Source: Hysterangium stoloniferum
Taxonomy: Eukaryota; Basidiomycota; Agaricomycetes; Hysterangiales; Hysterangiaceae
Direction: 5' to 3'
NCBI GenBank assembly: GCA_015178975.1
Contig: WHVD01000012.1
Coordinates: forward strand, 372,001-436,000
Length of the DNA: 64,000 nt
Part shown: one piece after another, positions 22,486-34,513 of the stretch
How positions within the stretch are numbered: position 1 is the stretch's first letter
Layout: every line of letters begins with the position of its first letter
Made by a program: the position numbers and the translations under genes
Notes under the pieces: model-generated
What the model was told of the DNA's origin: nothing
Seen by the model: the letters and a program-made list of their open reading frames with translations, nothing else
Database searches by the model: none

Positions 22486-24337
22486 ATGTCTGCTTTCGAC
22501 GAGACAGCTCTGGGGAATCACGATGAGGCAACGGTTCAGACCCACCTTGAAGGCGTTGAGGAGCTACCACCCTTGGTTTCCCCAGGTGTATTGAGTTCAG
22601 AGCAACGGGACCAGATCATTAAGACGGGGATGAGAGAGATATTCGGGGAGAAGCTTCGAGAACGATGGGTTTGTAACGAACCCGGCCATGATTTATGTTA
22701 TCGGGGTCCTGATGACGAGCAGCACATACAACTATCTGCAGACCATATAGAGGTCTGGGTTGACGAGTGGGTGAGTAAAGTATAATGCTATTTCCATGTG
22801 ATCTGTGTCACATGCGGCATATTTCAGTGTCAAGGAGAAACGACCTGCCATGACCCACCCACTGTTGTTCAGATATCCACCATTACGACATCCAACCTCA
22901 GCCCGTATCATAGTCATGGCGAGGACTGGGGAATGATCTCACGGGGTCCTGTGACATCTTCAAGTATTGAAATTGGCCCCGGGTATTACTGTGGAGTCGG
23001 TTTGGACAGGGTTGGGATGAAAGTCCTCCACAGTGCAAAGAAAGCTTTACTGATGGCAAAGCTGACAATATACGGGCAAATAATGAGTCAATTGTCTCAA
23101 GACAATGGTGCCTTCAGCAAGATTGTACACAAGCGTCTCACCCTGCCAAGATTGGGAAGACTAATTCAAGACATTATTGATTTAGCGAGGTAAGGGATAC
23201 CTCAGCGTCGATCATTGAACACACTTGAAATACTCATGTCTGAGTCGTAGACCTACATACCCGCCTCAAATTCGGGGAACAGCGATGAGAGTTTTATGGA
23301 GTGTCCCGGAATTTTCACCTCACATGCAGCGGAGTACCAAAGGGCTCATGCTATGTTTGGCTTCGGCCTTCTATTTCTGCCCGGGTGTCTATTTCCCAGC
23401 TAGAGACACGTCAACTGTGATTACGTCATCACTTTACAACGTTTTAGTCAAGTCACCGCTGCACACCACCTTGGATGAGGTTGCATCAACATTTGTAATA
23501 CAAATCGCCGGTTATAGTGATCCCTCACCCATTTTCGGCCTTGTGTATATCGTGGAAGCGATCTGCGACGTGCGTCAACTATTTGTAGAGGAGCTCACGG
23601 CGATCAAAGGTTACTTTGAATTCTGGTTACAAACGTGCGTCGCGACCTCACATCATTTCATCTTTCCCACCAAAAGCATAACAGAGAAAGTCACCGGCGA
23701 CTACTTTTCTCATCTGAAAATGCTATACGGATTCTCGTGTGTTGCATCCACCAAGATGCATCGTTTCGAGATATTGCTGCAGCGGCATTGAGGGTTATAT
23801 TGGACGACATAAACATGGATATAGAGTCATTGACACTTCATCTTGATTTGGAGACATCAGAGTTACTGTGTGGGAGTATTCACTCCTTACAAACCTTCTT
23901 CCACAACAGCCCGCTTCTCACCGATCACATCAACGAGCTTAATGTCGTTTCTTCGTTCATTGGGCCCATCGTCCGGTACGCTCACCATATTTTACCTCCC
24001 TGCACCGTCTTACATCCGCCTATGAACCTTTCCTACCAGTCTGATTCTGACGCACCCGATTCCAGACCGGCGTCTCCTATGGTCTGGCAAAGGAATAATC
24101 GAGTTGGCTCGGAAGCTGATAGCTGGATCTTCCGAGCCCGAATCTGCATGTACCACAGTACGCAGCCTGGATGCCATCGCCACGCTCGTTTCTCTTCTTC
24201 CGCATTGTGACATCATGCGCAGCTCGAGCAATGACCACTCCATCCGTTCCGCGCTGCAGCATTTAGATTTGACCACACGTTCCTTCCTTTGTGTGGTCGC
24301 CACACCTGCCACTCGTGTGTCGGTGGAGCCTAATTAG
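22486..24337 (+). CDS. FAM-6: apparently intact unknown protein, 539 aa
   Basis: Five exons: 22486-22770, 22828-23189, 23251-23634, 23685-23975, 24040-24337. Introns are 57, 61, 50 and 64 nt with donors GTGAGT, GTAAGG, GTGCGT, GTACGC and CAG/TAG acceptors; phases 0, 2, 2, 2. Summed exons are 1620 nt, giving 539 codons and a stop. Intron 1 contains an in-frame TAA, and copies show non-triplet indels inside introns but triplet indels in exon 4, which supports the model. Motifs: CNEPGHDLCYR (about residue 66), GPGYYCGVGLDRVG (about 145), CFCPGVY-like FYFCPGVYF in exon 3, and GSSEPESACTTVRSLD in exon 5. No signal peptide or clear membrane span is seen. Family and function unknown; no catalytic motif recognised. 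Confidence 0.7.
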
Positions 24338-25460
24338 ACCACTATATCACTGTTGGAGGAACATGGTTGCTCTGACAAAGGTCTTGCATGACCCATTGGA
24401 CACATTCCCCTATCATAATGTCGATACATCTCAACCAAACCAGCAGGACCACCATCCCGCCCCCCTTTAATTAATTCAGTTTGCAACCAGATTTGCACAA
24501 ATGTATTAAGCTATATAGTTTGAGCCCATGTAAGAGCGCATATAGTCACTTCTCATCGCCGCGAACTCTGCAGTTTGTACTCATACTGTACAAGCGTTGA
24601 ATACATTTTGGGGCACTAGCCTTGGCCAGACTAACATCTGAATCATGATCAATACTTGTTGTAAATAAGATCTCATTGAATTTCTGAAAAGATCTTCCCC
24701 ATCGCCATTTCGATCCATGTTTTGTTCAGGCTGATTCATACCTTTAGACCAGTGTTCAATCAACAAGATCCACGATCTTAAAACCGAGAGCCTTCACACC
24801 AAGCGAGTCAATCTGTTGCGCGAATTCCTTAAACTAATTCTCTTCCATTGAAAACCTGACAATACAGCTGCCATAGGTCGATCAAATATAAGAGCGCATA
24901 CAGTCACCTTTCATCATTGTCGCGACCTCTGCATGTTGCACGCATTGATCCCATACATGCACTGAATACAGTTGGGGGCACCACTCGTAGTCAGACCGAC
25001 ATTCCATTTATAAAAGACAATCATTTCACACAGAACATGTACTTGAGAGTTGTATGAAACTACATAATTTGACAAAATGTAAAAGCGAAGATCGACACTT
25101 GTAATGATCACTGCGAGGTTCCCTAGACTGGTGTTGGATATATTCCGAGGGCCACCCGTCGCTGAAACCACATGGCATATTTAGCGAGAACAATTTCAAT
25201 AGAATACCAGTAGGACGTCTCAAAGAAGGCGGTCTCGCTGTTATTCTCGTCATTTGTTTGGGAGAACAGGAAGCCGGGCCAAACCAATGGAGAACACCGT
25301 GACGAAGACACTGACACTTCTTCACATGTCGCAAGCTTTCACCTTGGATCAGAGAAACGTAGCTTGTGGTCATTTCAGGTGGAATCACCTATCAACCAAT
25401 AGATACCCACAACGACAGTCAGGTCCTCGAGTGACCTCATTAGGCAAGTACTGACAGGAC
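24338..25460 (+). repeat. FAM-6 3' flank; uninterrupted template for the copia site
   Basis: Follows exon 5. The GCGAATTCC.. stretch near 24820 is the uninterrupted form of the copia LTR target at 42091-42095 / 57090-57094. 24822-25860 matches 55.9-57.09 kb in inverted orientation at high identity. Confidence 0.65.
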
Positions 25461-25503
25461 TAGGTTATTTTTCCTTTAAGGCAGTAATGAGAAATGCAGT
25501 TAA

Positions 25504-25800
25504 TCAAAATGTCTCGATAGAGAGAGTAGCTACCGTTCTTGAGAAATGTCCTTGGGAATATATCTTTCGTGGAATAATGGAGTGGCCAGTTGTAATGGAA
25601 ACCTGGTAATGTCCATCTATAGATGGAGGTAACAATGATGAAGAACTGGGATTGGATGGACCAGAAGGCTCGTCACTGGTGAGGTCAATGACATCGGCGC
25701 AGGGAGGGGGGGACTACATACATATGATAATTTCACTTAATTCCGAGTTTGACCAACCCAACCTGGATACTGCACCGTCGCACATGCCTGAAGCTTCCAA
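25504..25800 (-). pseudogene. Copy of the VIDL(I/T)SDEPSG reading frame, frameshifted
   Basis: Minus-strand reading contains DLTSDEPSGPSNPSSSSLLP and ends SRTVATLSIETF at a stop (25506-25504). Its inverted partner at 56192-56410 is open from an ATG. Here an extra C in a C-run near the start shifts the frame. Conserved residues between the copies suggest a real former gene; family unknown. Confidence 0.45.
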
Positions 25801-26269
25801 TCACCCTTGCACCACCGACATTCGGGTAATTTGGTGCATATATTGTTGTTGAAATATTTAGGTCTTACTTTCTAACCGGTGGACTTGACTAATTGCTTTT
25901 CTCCACGTCCCCAGTAGTACTAAATGGTCTGCACCGTCCTTGCCTCTATGGGCGATAAAGGCAAGAATTATTAATCGTTCTTAGGCCTAGCAAGCTCGCA
26001 GACCCTCCATCTCACCTCAGCTTGAACTACAATTTAATCGAAAAGAGTTCCTGCAGAAATTGTGCCGCAACTCGCAAATCACTGACACATATAATATACA
26101 TATTATCCTTTAAATACCGCGGCGCATATGTAACTTTTCTGAATATCTAATCCATATATTTGGCAAGGCGTGGGGCTCGCAATATTGTCCAAGTCGTATC
26201 GCCCAACTTTTAGTACTCCACTGACCTACCACGGTTGGGGAAGTCTTATTGGAATCAAACTTTGTATTA

Positions 26270-26560
26270 AATTAACACGCTCCAAGCTGGGAAAAATTTT
26301 CAGAATAACTAAACAACAAATGAGTCCAAAGGAAATATAGACCTGTACTCGCAAACGGATTCCGACTCCCCCAACTTTCTGGGTCTTCTTTCTCCGCATG
26401 CAGCGAGTTCCACAATTGCTTCGCATGCTCAGTCATGCACTGATCAGACTGCCTTCCAGTTCCTCAGCCGCCTCATTTGTCAGAAAACCAAGCTTTTGAA
26501 GTCCCGTGCTCGAGGCAATTCTTCATCAAGTTCTGCCAATCGCTTCGCATCCATAACTTG
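26270..26560 (-). pseudogene. Coding-like remnant, unrecognised
   Basis: Minus-strand readings in two frames, DAKRLAELDEELPRARDFKS and MTEHAKQLWNSLHAEKEDPE, have protein-like composition and are joined by an apparent frameshift. A related stretch occurs at about 39500-39600. No family assigned; a transposon or repeat-borne gene is possible. Confidence 0.3.
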
Positions 26561-26900
26561 ACATCAGAAACTCTCCTTGACTTGATTTTGCAGGTGATAG
26601 AGGATCGGCGAGCTTCCCAGATGTTTTAACCTGTGTGGAAGCAACACTTGGCTGACTTGGTACCATAGCGTTTAATGCGACAACTAGATCTTTGCATAAA
26701 AAATGAAATGAGTGTATATATGCGTCTCAGAAAATATCAAAAATTCTTCTTTGTGTATCCAGTTGGCATCCCAGGACATAAACCTTGGTACACATAGTGT
26801 TAAATGCCATATTGCGGGGTTGGAAGAGATCGTATTTGGTAGCTTTCATGAGGATGTCGAAACATGCATGATCAAGGTTCTGAGTGGAATTGCATAACAA
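26520..26900 (+). repeat. Inverted repeat partner of 39183-39590
   Basis: Contains a reading starting MYICVSENIKNSSLC and ending VLSGIA; the partner on the minus strand near 39.3 kb reads MYICVSDNIKISPFC..VLSGIA. Similarity covers about 380 bp in opposite orientation, 12.5 kb apart. Confidence 0.55.
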
Positions 26901-27172
26901 TTGATTAAAATCCGAAACAATATCCTAAAAAATATCCAAGACGAATGTATTAAAGCTCTACTTACTTGCCCAGACACATTTAGTTGACTAGAGTTCCCAA
27001 TTGTTATTTGTGACCACTGCGCCTGGTTTGGTTGGAGAAAAGATTGAGGGAAGCAATATGGCGATGAATGTGAATTATAGGTTGACATGGTGGTACGAAG
27101 AAACGGGACTGCATTAGAGCATGTCTGGCGAGACACACGGACCGATCACAGGACCACCTCAATGGGCTACAA

Positions 27173-27305
27173 GCAGTCGCACCGCGAAGTTCTTTTTTAA
27201 TCTGTCTGTTCTGTAAAATTATTCATTGGTAATCCGGCGAATTCCAGCTGTGCTCAGAACGGCCGATCGCCGTTCGTTGGTTCTCGGCAGGCAACGGCTC
27301 CTGCC
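27173..27305. repeat. 133-bp two-hairpin element, copy 2
   Basis: Second copy of 8047-8179, same length, two substitutions. Here its right edge abuts FAM-7 sequence directly. Confidence 0.55.
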
Positions 27306-27329
27306 GGTTGTACAGAGCAGCTTTTCACT

Positions 27330-28075
27330 ATATAGAGACCCGTCACCTGCGATGACGTCATTGCTTTACAACGTTTTAGTCAAATCACCGCTGCACACCA
27401 ACTTTGATGAGATTCCATCAACATTTATCATATACATCGCCCGTTATCTAACAGGATTTAGTAATCCCTTTCCTGTTGTCGGTCTCTTGGTTATCGTGGA
27501 AGCGATCTGCCACGTGCTCAACTATCTGTAGAGGAGCTCACGGCGATCATAGGTTACGTTGAATTCTGGCTACAAGCGTGCGTCGCGACCTCACACCATT
27601 TTATCCTTCCCACCACAACCATAACAGACAAAATCACCCTCAATGACTTTACTTGTATGGATATCCTACAGTCTCTCGTGTGTTGCATCCAAGATGCATG
27701 GTTTCGAGATATTGCTGCAGCGGTATCGAGGGTTATCTTGAAGGACATAAACATCCATATAGCATCACTGAGACTTAATATTTATTTCGGGACATCCACT
27801 GTATCGGAGTATTCACTCCTTGAGAACCTTCTTCAATGACAGCATGCTTCTCACCGATCACATCAACCAGCTGAATGTGGTTTCACAATATTTTACCTTG
27901 TAGCCCCGTCTCACATGCACCCATGAAACTGTTCAACCATTCTGATTCTGATCGAAGCGAGTCCAAATTACCCGCTCTTGGATTCTACCGAGATAGTCAT
28001 GGCAGTTACTCTGAAGCTGATGGCTGGATCTTCCCAGCCCGAATCTACGTGTACCACAGTGCGCAACCATGGTCA
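27330..28075 (+). pseudogene. FAM-7: exons 3-5 fragment
   Basis: Starts inside exon 3 (YRDPSPAMTSLLYNVLVKSP) right after the hairpin element, with a frameshift after CHV near 27520. Exon 4 (CCIQDAWFRDIAAAVSRVIL) and part of exon 5 are present. Exon 5 is cut at 28075, where the segmental duplication (28076 onward) begins. Confidence 0.6.
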
Positions 28076-30893
28076 GTTGTAATAATCGCTGCGAGGTTTT
28101 CTAGACTGGTGTAGAATATATTCCGAGGACTACTCGCTGAAATCACATCGCATATATACTAGGATGTATCAAAGAAGGTGGTCCGCCCGTTATTCTCCTG
28201 CCATTTGTTTGGGAGAACAGGAACCCAATGGACAACACCATGATCAAGGCACCGACACTTCTTCACATGTCGCGACCTCTCACCTTGGATAAGAGAAACG
28301 TAGCGAAACAGGTACTTGGTTAAATCCAATATTAAAGAGGGCATCAACTAGATCCGTGGGCCTCTTGCACGTTAGTTGTCGTCACCTGCTTCTTCCTATG
28401 GGTAGTCGCCACACCTTTCACTGGTGTGTTGGTAGCGTCTATGATTCCAACCACGTCTCCTTTTTCCGGAATGTAACGCATGGAAGAAAACTATGAGGCT
28501 TCTAGGCCGTGTCATCAAGCACAATGTTGGTGAGTTGGTGCCGTAATGGTGCTAGCCAAGGAGACACCGCCAGATGTCAATTTCAACATTGGAAAGGCCT
28601 CACAGTGCTTCACAATTCTTAATCTACCTTGCCATCGTCGAATCGAATGGCCACAGCAATTGATGAAGAGTGTGAGTTTGCGGCGAACAGTTCACTCCGC
28701 AAGATAGATAATAATATGACTAGTTGTACTTAATTATGACTGATTATGAATTATAGGCACAATTTGTTCATAAAAACTGCGTTTAACTTCTCAAATGAGA
28801 GAATTATCAAACTTGGTTTCTCCTCATTGAAAGTCTTGAGATAGAATTCAACATGAAACCCATAATGTCGCTAGCTGTAACAGGCACTGAAGCAGCAAAC
28901 AACTCAGCGTCACTCTGGATAGCATCCACTCCATTTATGCTATCCCAGAATGTAACTTCTCAAATGACAGAAAAGAGGTCAGAAAAGATGGAAGGCCCTG
29001 ACATCTGGTACTCAAGAATTCTGCAATTACTACATTATGCAACGATGAAATAATTAGGGTTACTCTGCTCCTCATATCTGGATCTCTGACCCCCAGACCC
29101 ACGTATACCACGGTGTCCAGCTTCAAAGCCATCACCATTCTTGGTCTGTCCTTATACATTGGGATGCGGTCCGTCCCTCAATCAACGAAGGATCCATGAT
29201 CGACGATGAAGGGCTAGTTATCACCGCCAATTCCCCCATATAAGGCTAGCTGTAAGTAAGTGCTGCCTGGCACGGGATTGTAGTTAGAATTTGTTAATAC
29301 ACACCTGCCTGGATTCGTCACAATCAAGGATGTGGCGGGGGCGAATAAAGAAATCAGGTTGCTTATCATTAGCGCGACTCGGCCATCACTTACCCTGTGT
29401 TCCTCCTTGGTAAAGTCTGTAAAATTAAACAGGAAGTGTGCAATCCCTCTGGATAACGCCTGAGGCTGGCAGCGCCAACTTGAAGGTAGCAACCGGTGGG
29501 CATCGCTCTGGACTGCATTGATATTATACATGTCAATGTCACTTCTCGATATCAGAAAAGCGGTTTTGCTTTCAACTCTGACGCTCAAGAATGCTAGAAA
29601 TGCTATACTATGAGGTGACAATCGACTAAACTATTATTAGATGCTGTGTGAGCCTGGAGTGGAACGGGTAAGAAAGTAGCAAGGTAACATCGTTGCACTG
29701 GAGCCTATAAGGTTCAAGCAAGGTGAGCGAACCTTGTGTACGAAGGCAGGAATGAAACGCTGTGTATCCTGTGTGAGCACGGCCGTGAGGCTGTACCTTG
29801 GTCGAATTGACACTCCGAATGATGGCGGCATAAAAGCGAGGCACTCCCTTCTAGTGTAAGCAAGACTACTACCTACCAATGTCTACTTCCAACGAGACGA
29901 CTCTGGGGAATCACGATTCGGCAACGGCTGGGAACCACTTTGAAGTCGTTGGGGAGCTACCGCCCTTAGTTTCCCCGGGTGTATTGAGCTCAGAGCAACG
30001 GGACCAGATCATTCAAGGGATGAGAGAAATATTCAGGGAGAAGCTTCAAGAATGATGGGGCTGTAGCGAACCCAGCCATGATTTATGTTATCAGGACCCC
30101 GATGATGAACAGCACATACAGCTATCTGCACACCATATAGAGGTCTGGGTTGACGAGTTGGTGAGTCAAGTATAATACAATTTCCATGTGATCTGTGTCA
30201 CATGCGGCACATCTCAGTGCCAAGGAGAAACGACCTCCCATGACCCACCCACAGTTGTCAATATATCCACCAACACGACATGTAACCTCAGCCCTTATCG
30301 CAGTCATGCGGAAGACTGGGGGAATGATTTCAGGGAGTCATGGAACATTGTCAAGTATTGACATTGGCCCCGGGTATTACTGTGGAGTTGGTTTGGAAAG
30401 GGTTGGGATGAAATTACTTCACACAGCAAAGAAAGCTTCGCTGATCGCAAAGCTGACAATATATGGGAAAATTATGAGTCGATTGTTTCAAGACGGCGGT
30501 GCCTTTAGCAAGTTCCTACACAAGCATCTTACGCTGCCAATATTGGGAAGACTAATTCAAGATAGTATTGATTTAGCGAGGTAGGGATACCTCAATCATT
30601 GAATACACTTGAAATACTCATTTCTGAGTCATAGACCTACATACCCGCCTCAAATTCAAAGAAGAGCGACTTGGCTTTTAGAGAGTTTTGTGATATTTTA
30701 ATTACATGCAGCGGAGTACCAAAGGGCTCATGCTATGTTTGGCTTCCACCTTCTATTTATGCCCCGGTGTCTATTGGCCAGCTAGACACACGTCAACTGT
30801 GATTACGTCATCGCTTTACAAAATGTTAGTCCAGTCACCGCTGCACAGCGATCAGAGGTTGCTTTAAATTCTGGTTAAAAACATGTTGAGTAG
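28076..30893 (+). repeat. Segmental duplication, copy 2 (partner 8735-12050)
   Basis: Direct duplicate of 8735 onward, lacking the 8990-9235 block and the LTR at 10130. Includes the exon-5-like remnant at 28853-29190 (MKPIMSLAVTG...LLHYATMK). Confidence 0.7.
28853..29190 (+). pseudogene. Diverged FAM exon-5-like remnant, copy 2
   Basis: Duplicate of 9771-10110. The 66-codon open stretch is conserved with few changes, as expected for a recent duplication rather than as proof of selection. Confidence 0.45.
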
Positions 30894-31438
30894 GAGACAA
30901 GAATTCGGAATGGTAGAGTCTAAATTCGAAGCTCAGTGAGTGAGTGAGTACACTTCACTGAGGTATATATTGCGACTTTTTATTTGCTTTCTAATTATTT
31001 TAGGAGAGTTATTAGGGAGTAAAAAGGGGAAACTTTGATGCTCGAAGTTTCTAGTCAATTGCATCATTAAAAAGAAATTCGTAATCAGGAATTACTCCCC
31101 CCTTAATGGCACTACAATATATGCGCATTATTGAAACAGTTGAATAACTCTTGACAAACACCCTGTGAGTGTGAGGAAAGTAAACACTAAGGAGACTTTC
31201 CCACACCCACAGCAGAGGGTGCTTACCTAAGCACCTACATCAGTTACCTTACTAGGTAACTCACTCAATACTGCACCTACAGTGCTGGGAAAAATACTAC
31301 AAATATCAGAGAAATACAGGGAACATCATAGACTATGTAAGAGCTGTAATATCATACTCTAACATGCATATATGTGCATATACCCGTCATTGGATCCACA
31401 TTTCAGTTATATTTTATATGAAGACTTGATTACTAACA
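30894..31438 (+). mobile_element. Solo LTR interrupted by a copia LTR
   Basis: Begins TGTTGAGTAGG and ends TTACTAACA. Removing the nested copia LTR and its 5-bp duplication leaves about 304 bp. Flanks AAACA and AAATG both differ by one transition from the AAACG expected from FAM-6 (AAACGTGCG). Contains a GTGA microsatellite near 30950. Parent family not identified; gypsy is likely by general LTR character. Confidence 0.65.
31129..31364 (-). mobile_element. Solo LTR of the copia family, short variant
   Basis: 236 bp, reverse orientation, same ends as 57159-57463 (TGTTAGAG ... CAATA). It lacks one of the two internal repeats (CTTAGTGTTTACTTTCCTCA units). Flanks CGCAT and TGCAT form a target duplication with one mismatch. 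Confidence 0.85.
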
Positions 31439-31722
31439 AAATGTGCATCGCAACCTTACATCATTTCATCTTTCCCACCAAAAGCATAACAGACAAAGTC
31501 ACCAGTGACTATTTTCCTTCTCTGAACATGCTATACTGATTCTCATATGTTGCATCCACCAAGATGCATGGTTTCGAGATATTGCTTCAGCAGTATTGAG
31601 GGTTATATTCGACAACATAAATGTCCATATAGCGTCATTGACACTTCATCTTGATTTGAAGACATTAAATTTATTGTGGGAAAGTATTTGCTCTTTAGAA
31701 ACTTTCTTCAACAACAGCACGC

Positions 31723-32140
31723 TTGGGCCTTCTATTTCTGCCCTGGTGTCTATTCACCAGCTCGAGATGCGTCAACTGTGATTACATCATCAATTTACAT
31801 TTTAGTCAAGTCACTGCTGCACACCAACTTGGATGATGATGCATGAACAGTTTGTTAGAATTGGTGATGAAAACACCCTCTTCCTAGGGGCGAGGCATCC
31901 ATTTCTTCACTTTTTCATATGAAGATACTAATTGTGGACCATGCATTATGAGGTTAATGCATGCCAGGACCAGTGTACACCTAAACTCTGACACATTGAT
32001 TGACAAACAAGTACTATTATTACAAGTCTATTACCCACTTGTAGATTGTGTATTACAATAAGTCAACTCATACTATTTTTAATACATTTATCATAAAAAT
32101 TGTCAGTTATCTAACAGCATTTCATAATTCCACACCCATT
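31723..32140 (+). pseudogene. FAM exon 3 fragment with insertion
   Basis: Resumes at FYFCPGVYS.. of exon 3, joined directly to FAM-8 exon 4. It is interrupted by 31854-32083 and stops at about 32140, where minus-strand exon 5 sequence begins. Confidence 0.5.
31854..32083. mobile_element. Probable solo LTR in FAM exon 3 fragment
   Basis: 230 bp, TGTTAGAATTGG...TTTTTAATA, flanked by CAGTT and CATTT (one mismatch). Other FAM copies lack it. It shares its first 10 bases with 11801-11982 but not the rest. Confidence 0.5.
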
Positions 32141-32598
32141 TGGTATTGGGGCTGCATACTGTGGTACATGCAGATTCAGGTTTGGTAGATCCAGCCATCC
32201 ACTTCATAGTCAGCTCGATTATTCTTTTGCCAGACCACAGGAGATACCCATTAGGACTCGTCTGTGTCAGAATCAGACTGGTAGGAAAGTTTCATTGGCA
32301 GATGTAAGACAGTGTAAGTAGGTAAAATATTGTGAACGTACGGATGGGCCCAATGAGTGAAGAAACAACATTCAGCTTGTTGATGTGAACAGTGAGAAGT
32401 GTGTTGTCGTCAAAGAATGTTGCAAGGAGTAAATACTCCCCCACAATAAATATGATGTCTCCAAATCAAGATGAAGTGTCAATGACACTATATGCACATT
32501 CATGTCGTCCAATATAACCCTGAATGCTGCTGCAGGAAAATCTCGAAACCATGTATCTTGGTGGATGCAACACACGAGAATCCCTATAGGATGTTCAG
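32140..32598 (-). pseudogene. FAM-9: exon 4-exon 5 fragment
   Basis: Minus-strand CCIHQDTWFRDFPAAAFRVI and following exon 4, intron 4, then part of exon 5 with frame damage. It is cut at 32598 by the LTR of the second copia element. Confidence 0.6.
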
Positions 32599-32937
32599 AT
32601 TGTTATATTTTTGGGTAAAGCGAGCAGCCAGAGTCATATAGTGACTGAGGGCACTAATTCTCACATTAATTACTGATCTTGTTATTAGTATATAATATAT
32701 GTAGTTATGCATGTGACCCCCCATGCATTTATAACCAACAATATTACTCAGACAGTATTGCACTTGTCCTCTATAGGTCTGGTCATATTTTCGTTGAAAA
32801 GTTAACATAAATGCATAACCTAGCTTGAGGGGCGTCATCAAGCAATGCCGAGTGGGGCTGAAACCACTGGACTTGCAGGGCTTTGAATAGCTGCTTGCTT
32901 TATTGTCATGGACATCATACACCAATCCATTACAACA
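32599..32937 (+). mobile_element. Candidate 5' LTR of a second copia family
   Basis: Insertion into FAM-9 beginning TGTTATATTTTTGGG at 32599; a TTACAACA end at 32937 gives a 339-bp LTR. It is placed upstream of a copia gag ORF in the right orientation. The 3' LTR is absent, so the right border is inferred. Confidence 0.5.
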
Positions 32938-32967
32938 CTCATGCTACAAAGTTGAACCGGAATTGGA

Positions 32968-33130
32968 GCCATGGATGCCTCATTGAAAAGCGTCACACGC
33001 CGAACCCAAACCCAAACCTGTGGACACCTCGTTGAAAAGCATCACACACCGATCCTGAACCTGAACCCATGGACACCTCATTGAAAAGCGTTGCACACCG
33101 AACTGAACCATTAGCCACACCCTGTTGAAC
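32968..33130 (+). repeat. Tandem repeat, about 50-60 bp, three units
   Basis: Units of the form ATGGACACCTCATTGAAAAG followed by CACACCGA and a CCTGAACCTGAACC-type stretch occur three times between the LTR and the gag start, with a fourth degenerate unit. Probably part of the element's 5' leader. Confidence 0.65.
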
Positions 33131-33177
33131 AGCATGCACTGATCCCAAACTCGAAACCGAACCGAAGACACTGAAAA

Positions 33178-33849
33178 ATGCCAGAACTGTTAGTTCCAAA
33201 ACTTGACAATCAAAACTATACCAACTGGGCTTATCTGATGGAAGCACTACTTGCTGACAAGGACCTGTGGGATATTGTTAGTGGTGACATGGTTCGTCTG
33301 CCTGGTTCTGCAAACTCAAAGCCAGTCCATGCCTTTGTGATGAAGCAGAAACTTGCCCATGCCAAGATCATCCTTCACATCAAAATGTCACAGTTTCCCC
33401 ATACACGTCATGAAGATCTGAAGATTATTTGGGAAAGTTTGAAACAAGTCCATCAGGCCCACAGTTTTGCTACCCATCTCACACTTTGCTGTCGTTTTCT
33501 TTATATGCAGAAGCACAATGATCAGACAATGAACTCCTGGATATCAGAAGTCAAAAATGCCACCTACAGATTGACTGATGCAGGTATAGATGTTCTCGAA
33601 GAAGACATTATTCTTGCACTTTTGGCTGGCCTTCCTGACACCTACTCCACATTCATTGTTACCCTCGACTCTATCCCTCCCGACCAATTGACACTCGACA
33701 GTGTCCTCACCCATCTCATGAACGAGGAGGTGTGCCAAGAACCATTTACTGAAATTTGCCCCGACCCAGAGACCACACTCACCATCTTCAGCAAAGGCAA
33801 ATGGCCCACATCCGAAATCACATGTTTTAACTGCAGCAGTAGGGTTTAG
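33178..33849 (+). pseudogene. Truncated copia Gag (UBN2-like), 223 aa
   Basis: Starts MPELLVPKLDNQNYTNWAYL, the N-terminus typical of Ty1/copia Gag (LDNQNYTNWAYLMEALL), and continues with SFATHLTLCCRFLYMQ and LLAGLPDTYSTFI. It ends in CFNC, the first half of a CCHC zinc knuckle, then runs into FAM 3' flank at about 33845. No protease, integrase or RT follows, so the element is broken. It is not the same family as the element at 58 kb. Confidence 0.8.
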
Positions 33850-34513
33850 GGTTCTGAAAAATGGCTCCCCCGTCGCCATTTCGATGGATGTCTCATTCAG
33901 GCTGATCATACCTTCAAGATAGTGCAGGTTCAATCGACAAGGTCCAAGATCTTAAAACCGAGGGCCTTCTCACCAAGCGAGTCTGTCTGTTGCGCGAATT
34001 CCGTAACCTAATGCTCTTCCATTGAAAACTTGACAATACAGCTGCTATATGTTCATGAAATATAAGAGCGCATAGAGCCACATTTCATCATTGTCGCGGG
34101 CTCTGCATGTTGCACGCATTGATCCCATACATGCATTGAATACAGTTAGAGGTACCACCCGTGGCTAGACTGACATCCCATGTTTAAATGACAATGATTT
34201 CAAACAGAACGTGGACTTGAGATAGTCGTATGAGACTACATGATTTGACAAAATGTAAAAATGAAGATTAGTAGTCACTTGGAATGATCGCTGCCAGGTT
34301 CTCTAGACTGGTGTTGAATATATTCCGAGGACCACCCGTCGCTGGAATCACATCGCATATTTAGCGGGAACAATTTTAATAGAATATCATTAGGATGTCT
34401 CAAAGAAGCCGGTCCCACGGTTATTCTCGTGCCATCTGTTTGGGAGGACAGGAAGCCGGGCCAAACACATGGACAACAAACACCATGATCAAGGCACTGA
34501 CACTTCTTCACAT
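33850..34513. repeat. FAM 3' flank repeat
   Basis: Matches 24650-25330. It is joined at about 34514 directly to a FAM 5' flank, omitting the opposite-strand fragment seen elsewhere. Confidence 0.5.

Larger units (their letters stand above)
29879..31722 (+). pseudogene. FAM-8: broken copy with nested LTRs
   Basis: Exon 1 starts MSTSNETTLG at 29879 and has a 4-nt loss (..IIQG.MREI) and a TGA where FAM-6 has CGA (LQE*WG). Exon 2 (about 30218-30580) has a 1-nt insertion (GACTGGGGG). Exon 3 (from about 30643) lacks about 200 nt in the middle. At the exon 3/intron 3 border two LTRs are nested (30894-31438). Exon 4 then resumes to 31722, where it is cut. Non-functional. Confidence 0.65.

Noticed and set aside
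26900..27170. Minus-strand 96-codon frame as a gene
   Set aside because: No homology, no duplicate, composition unremarkable.
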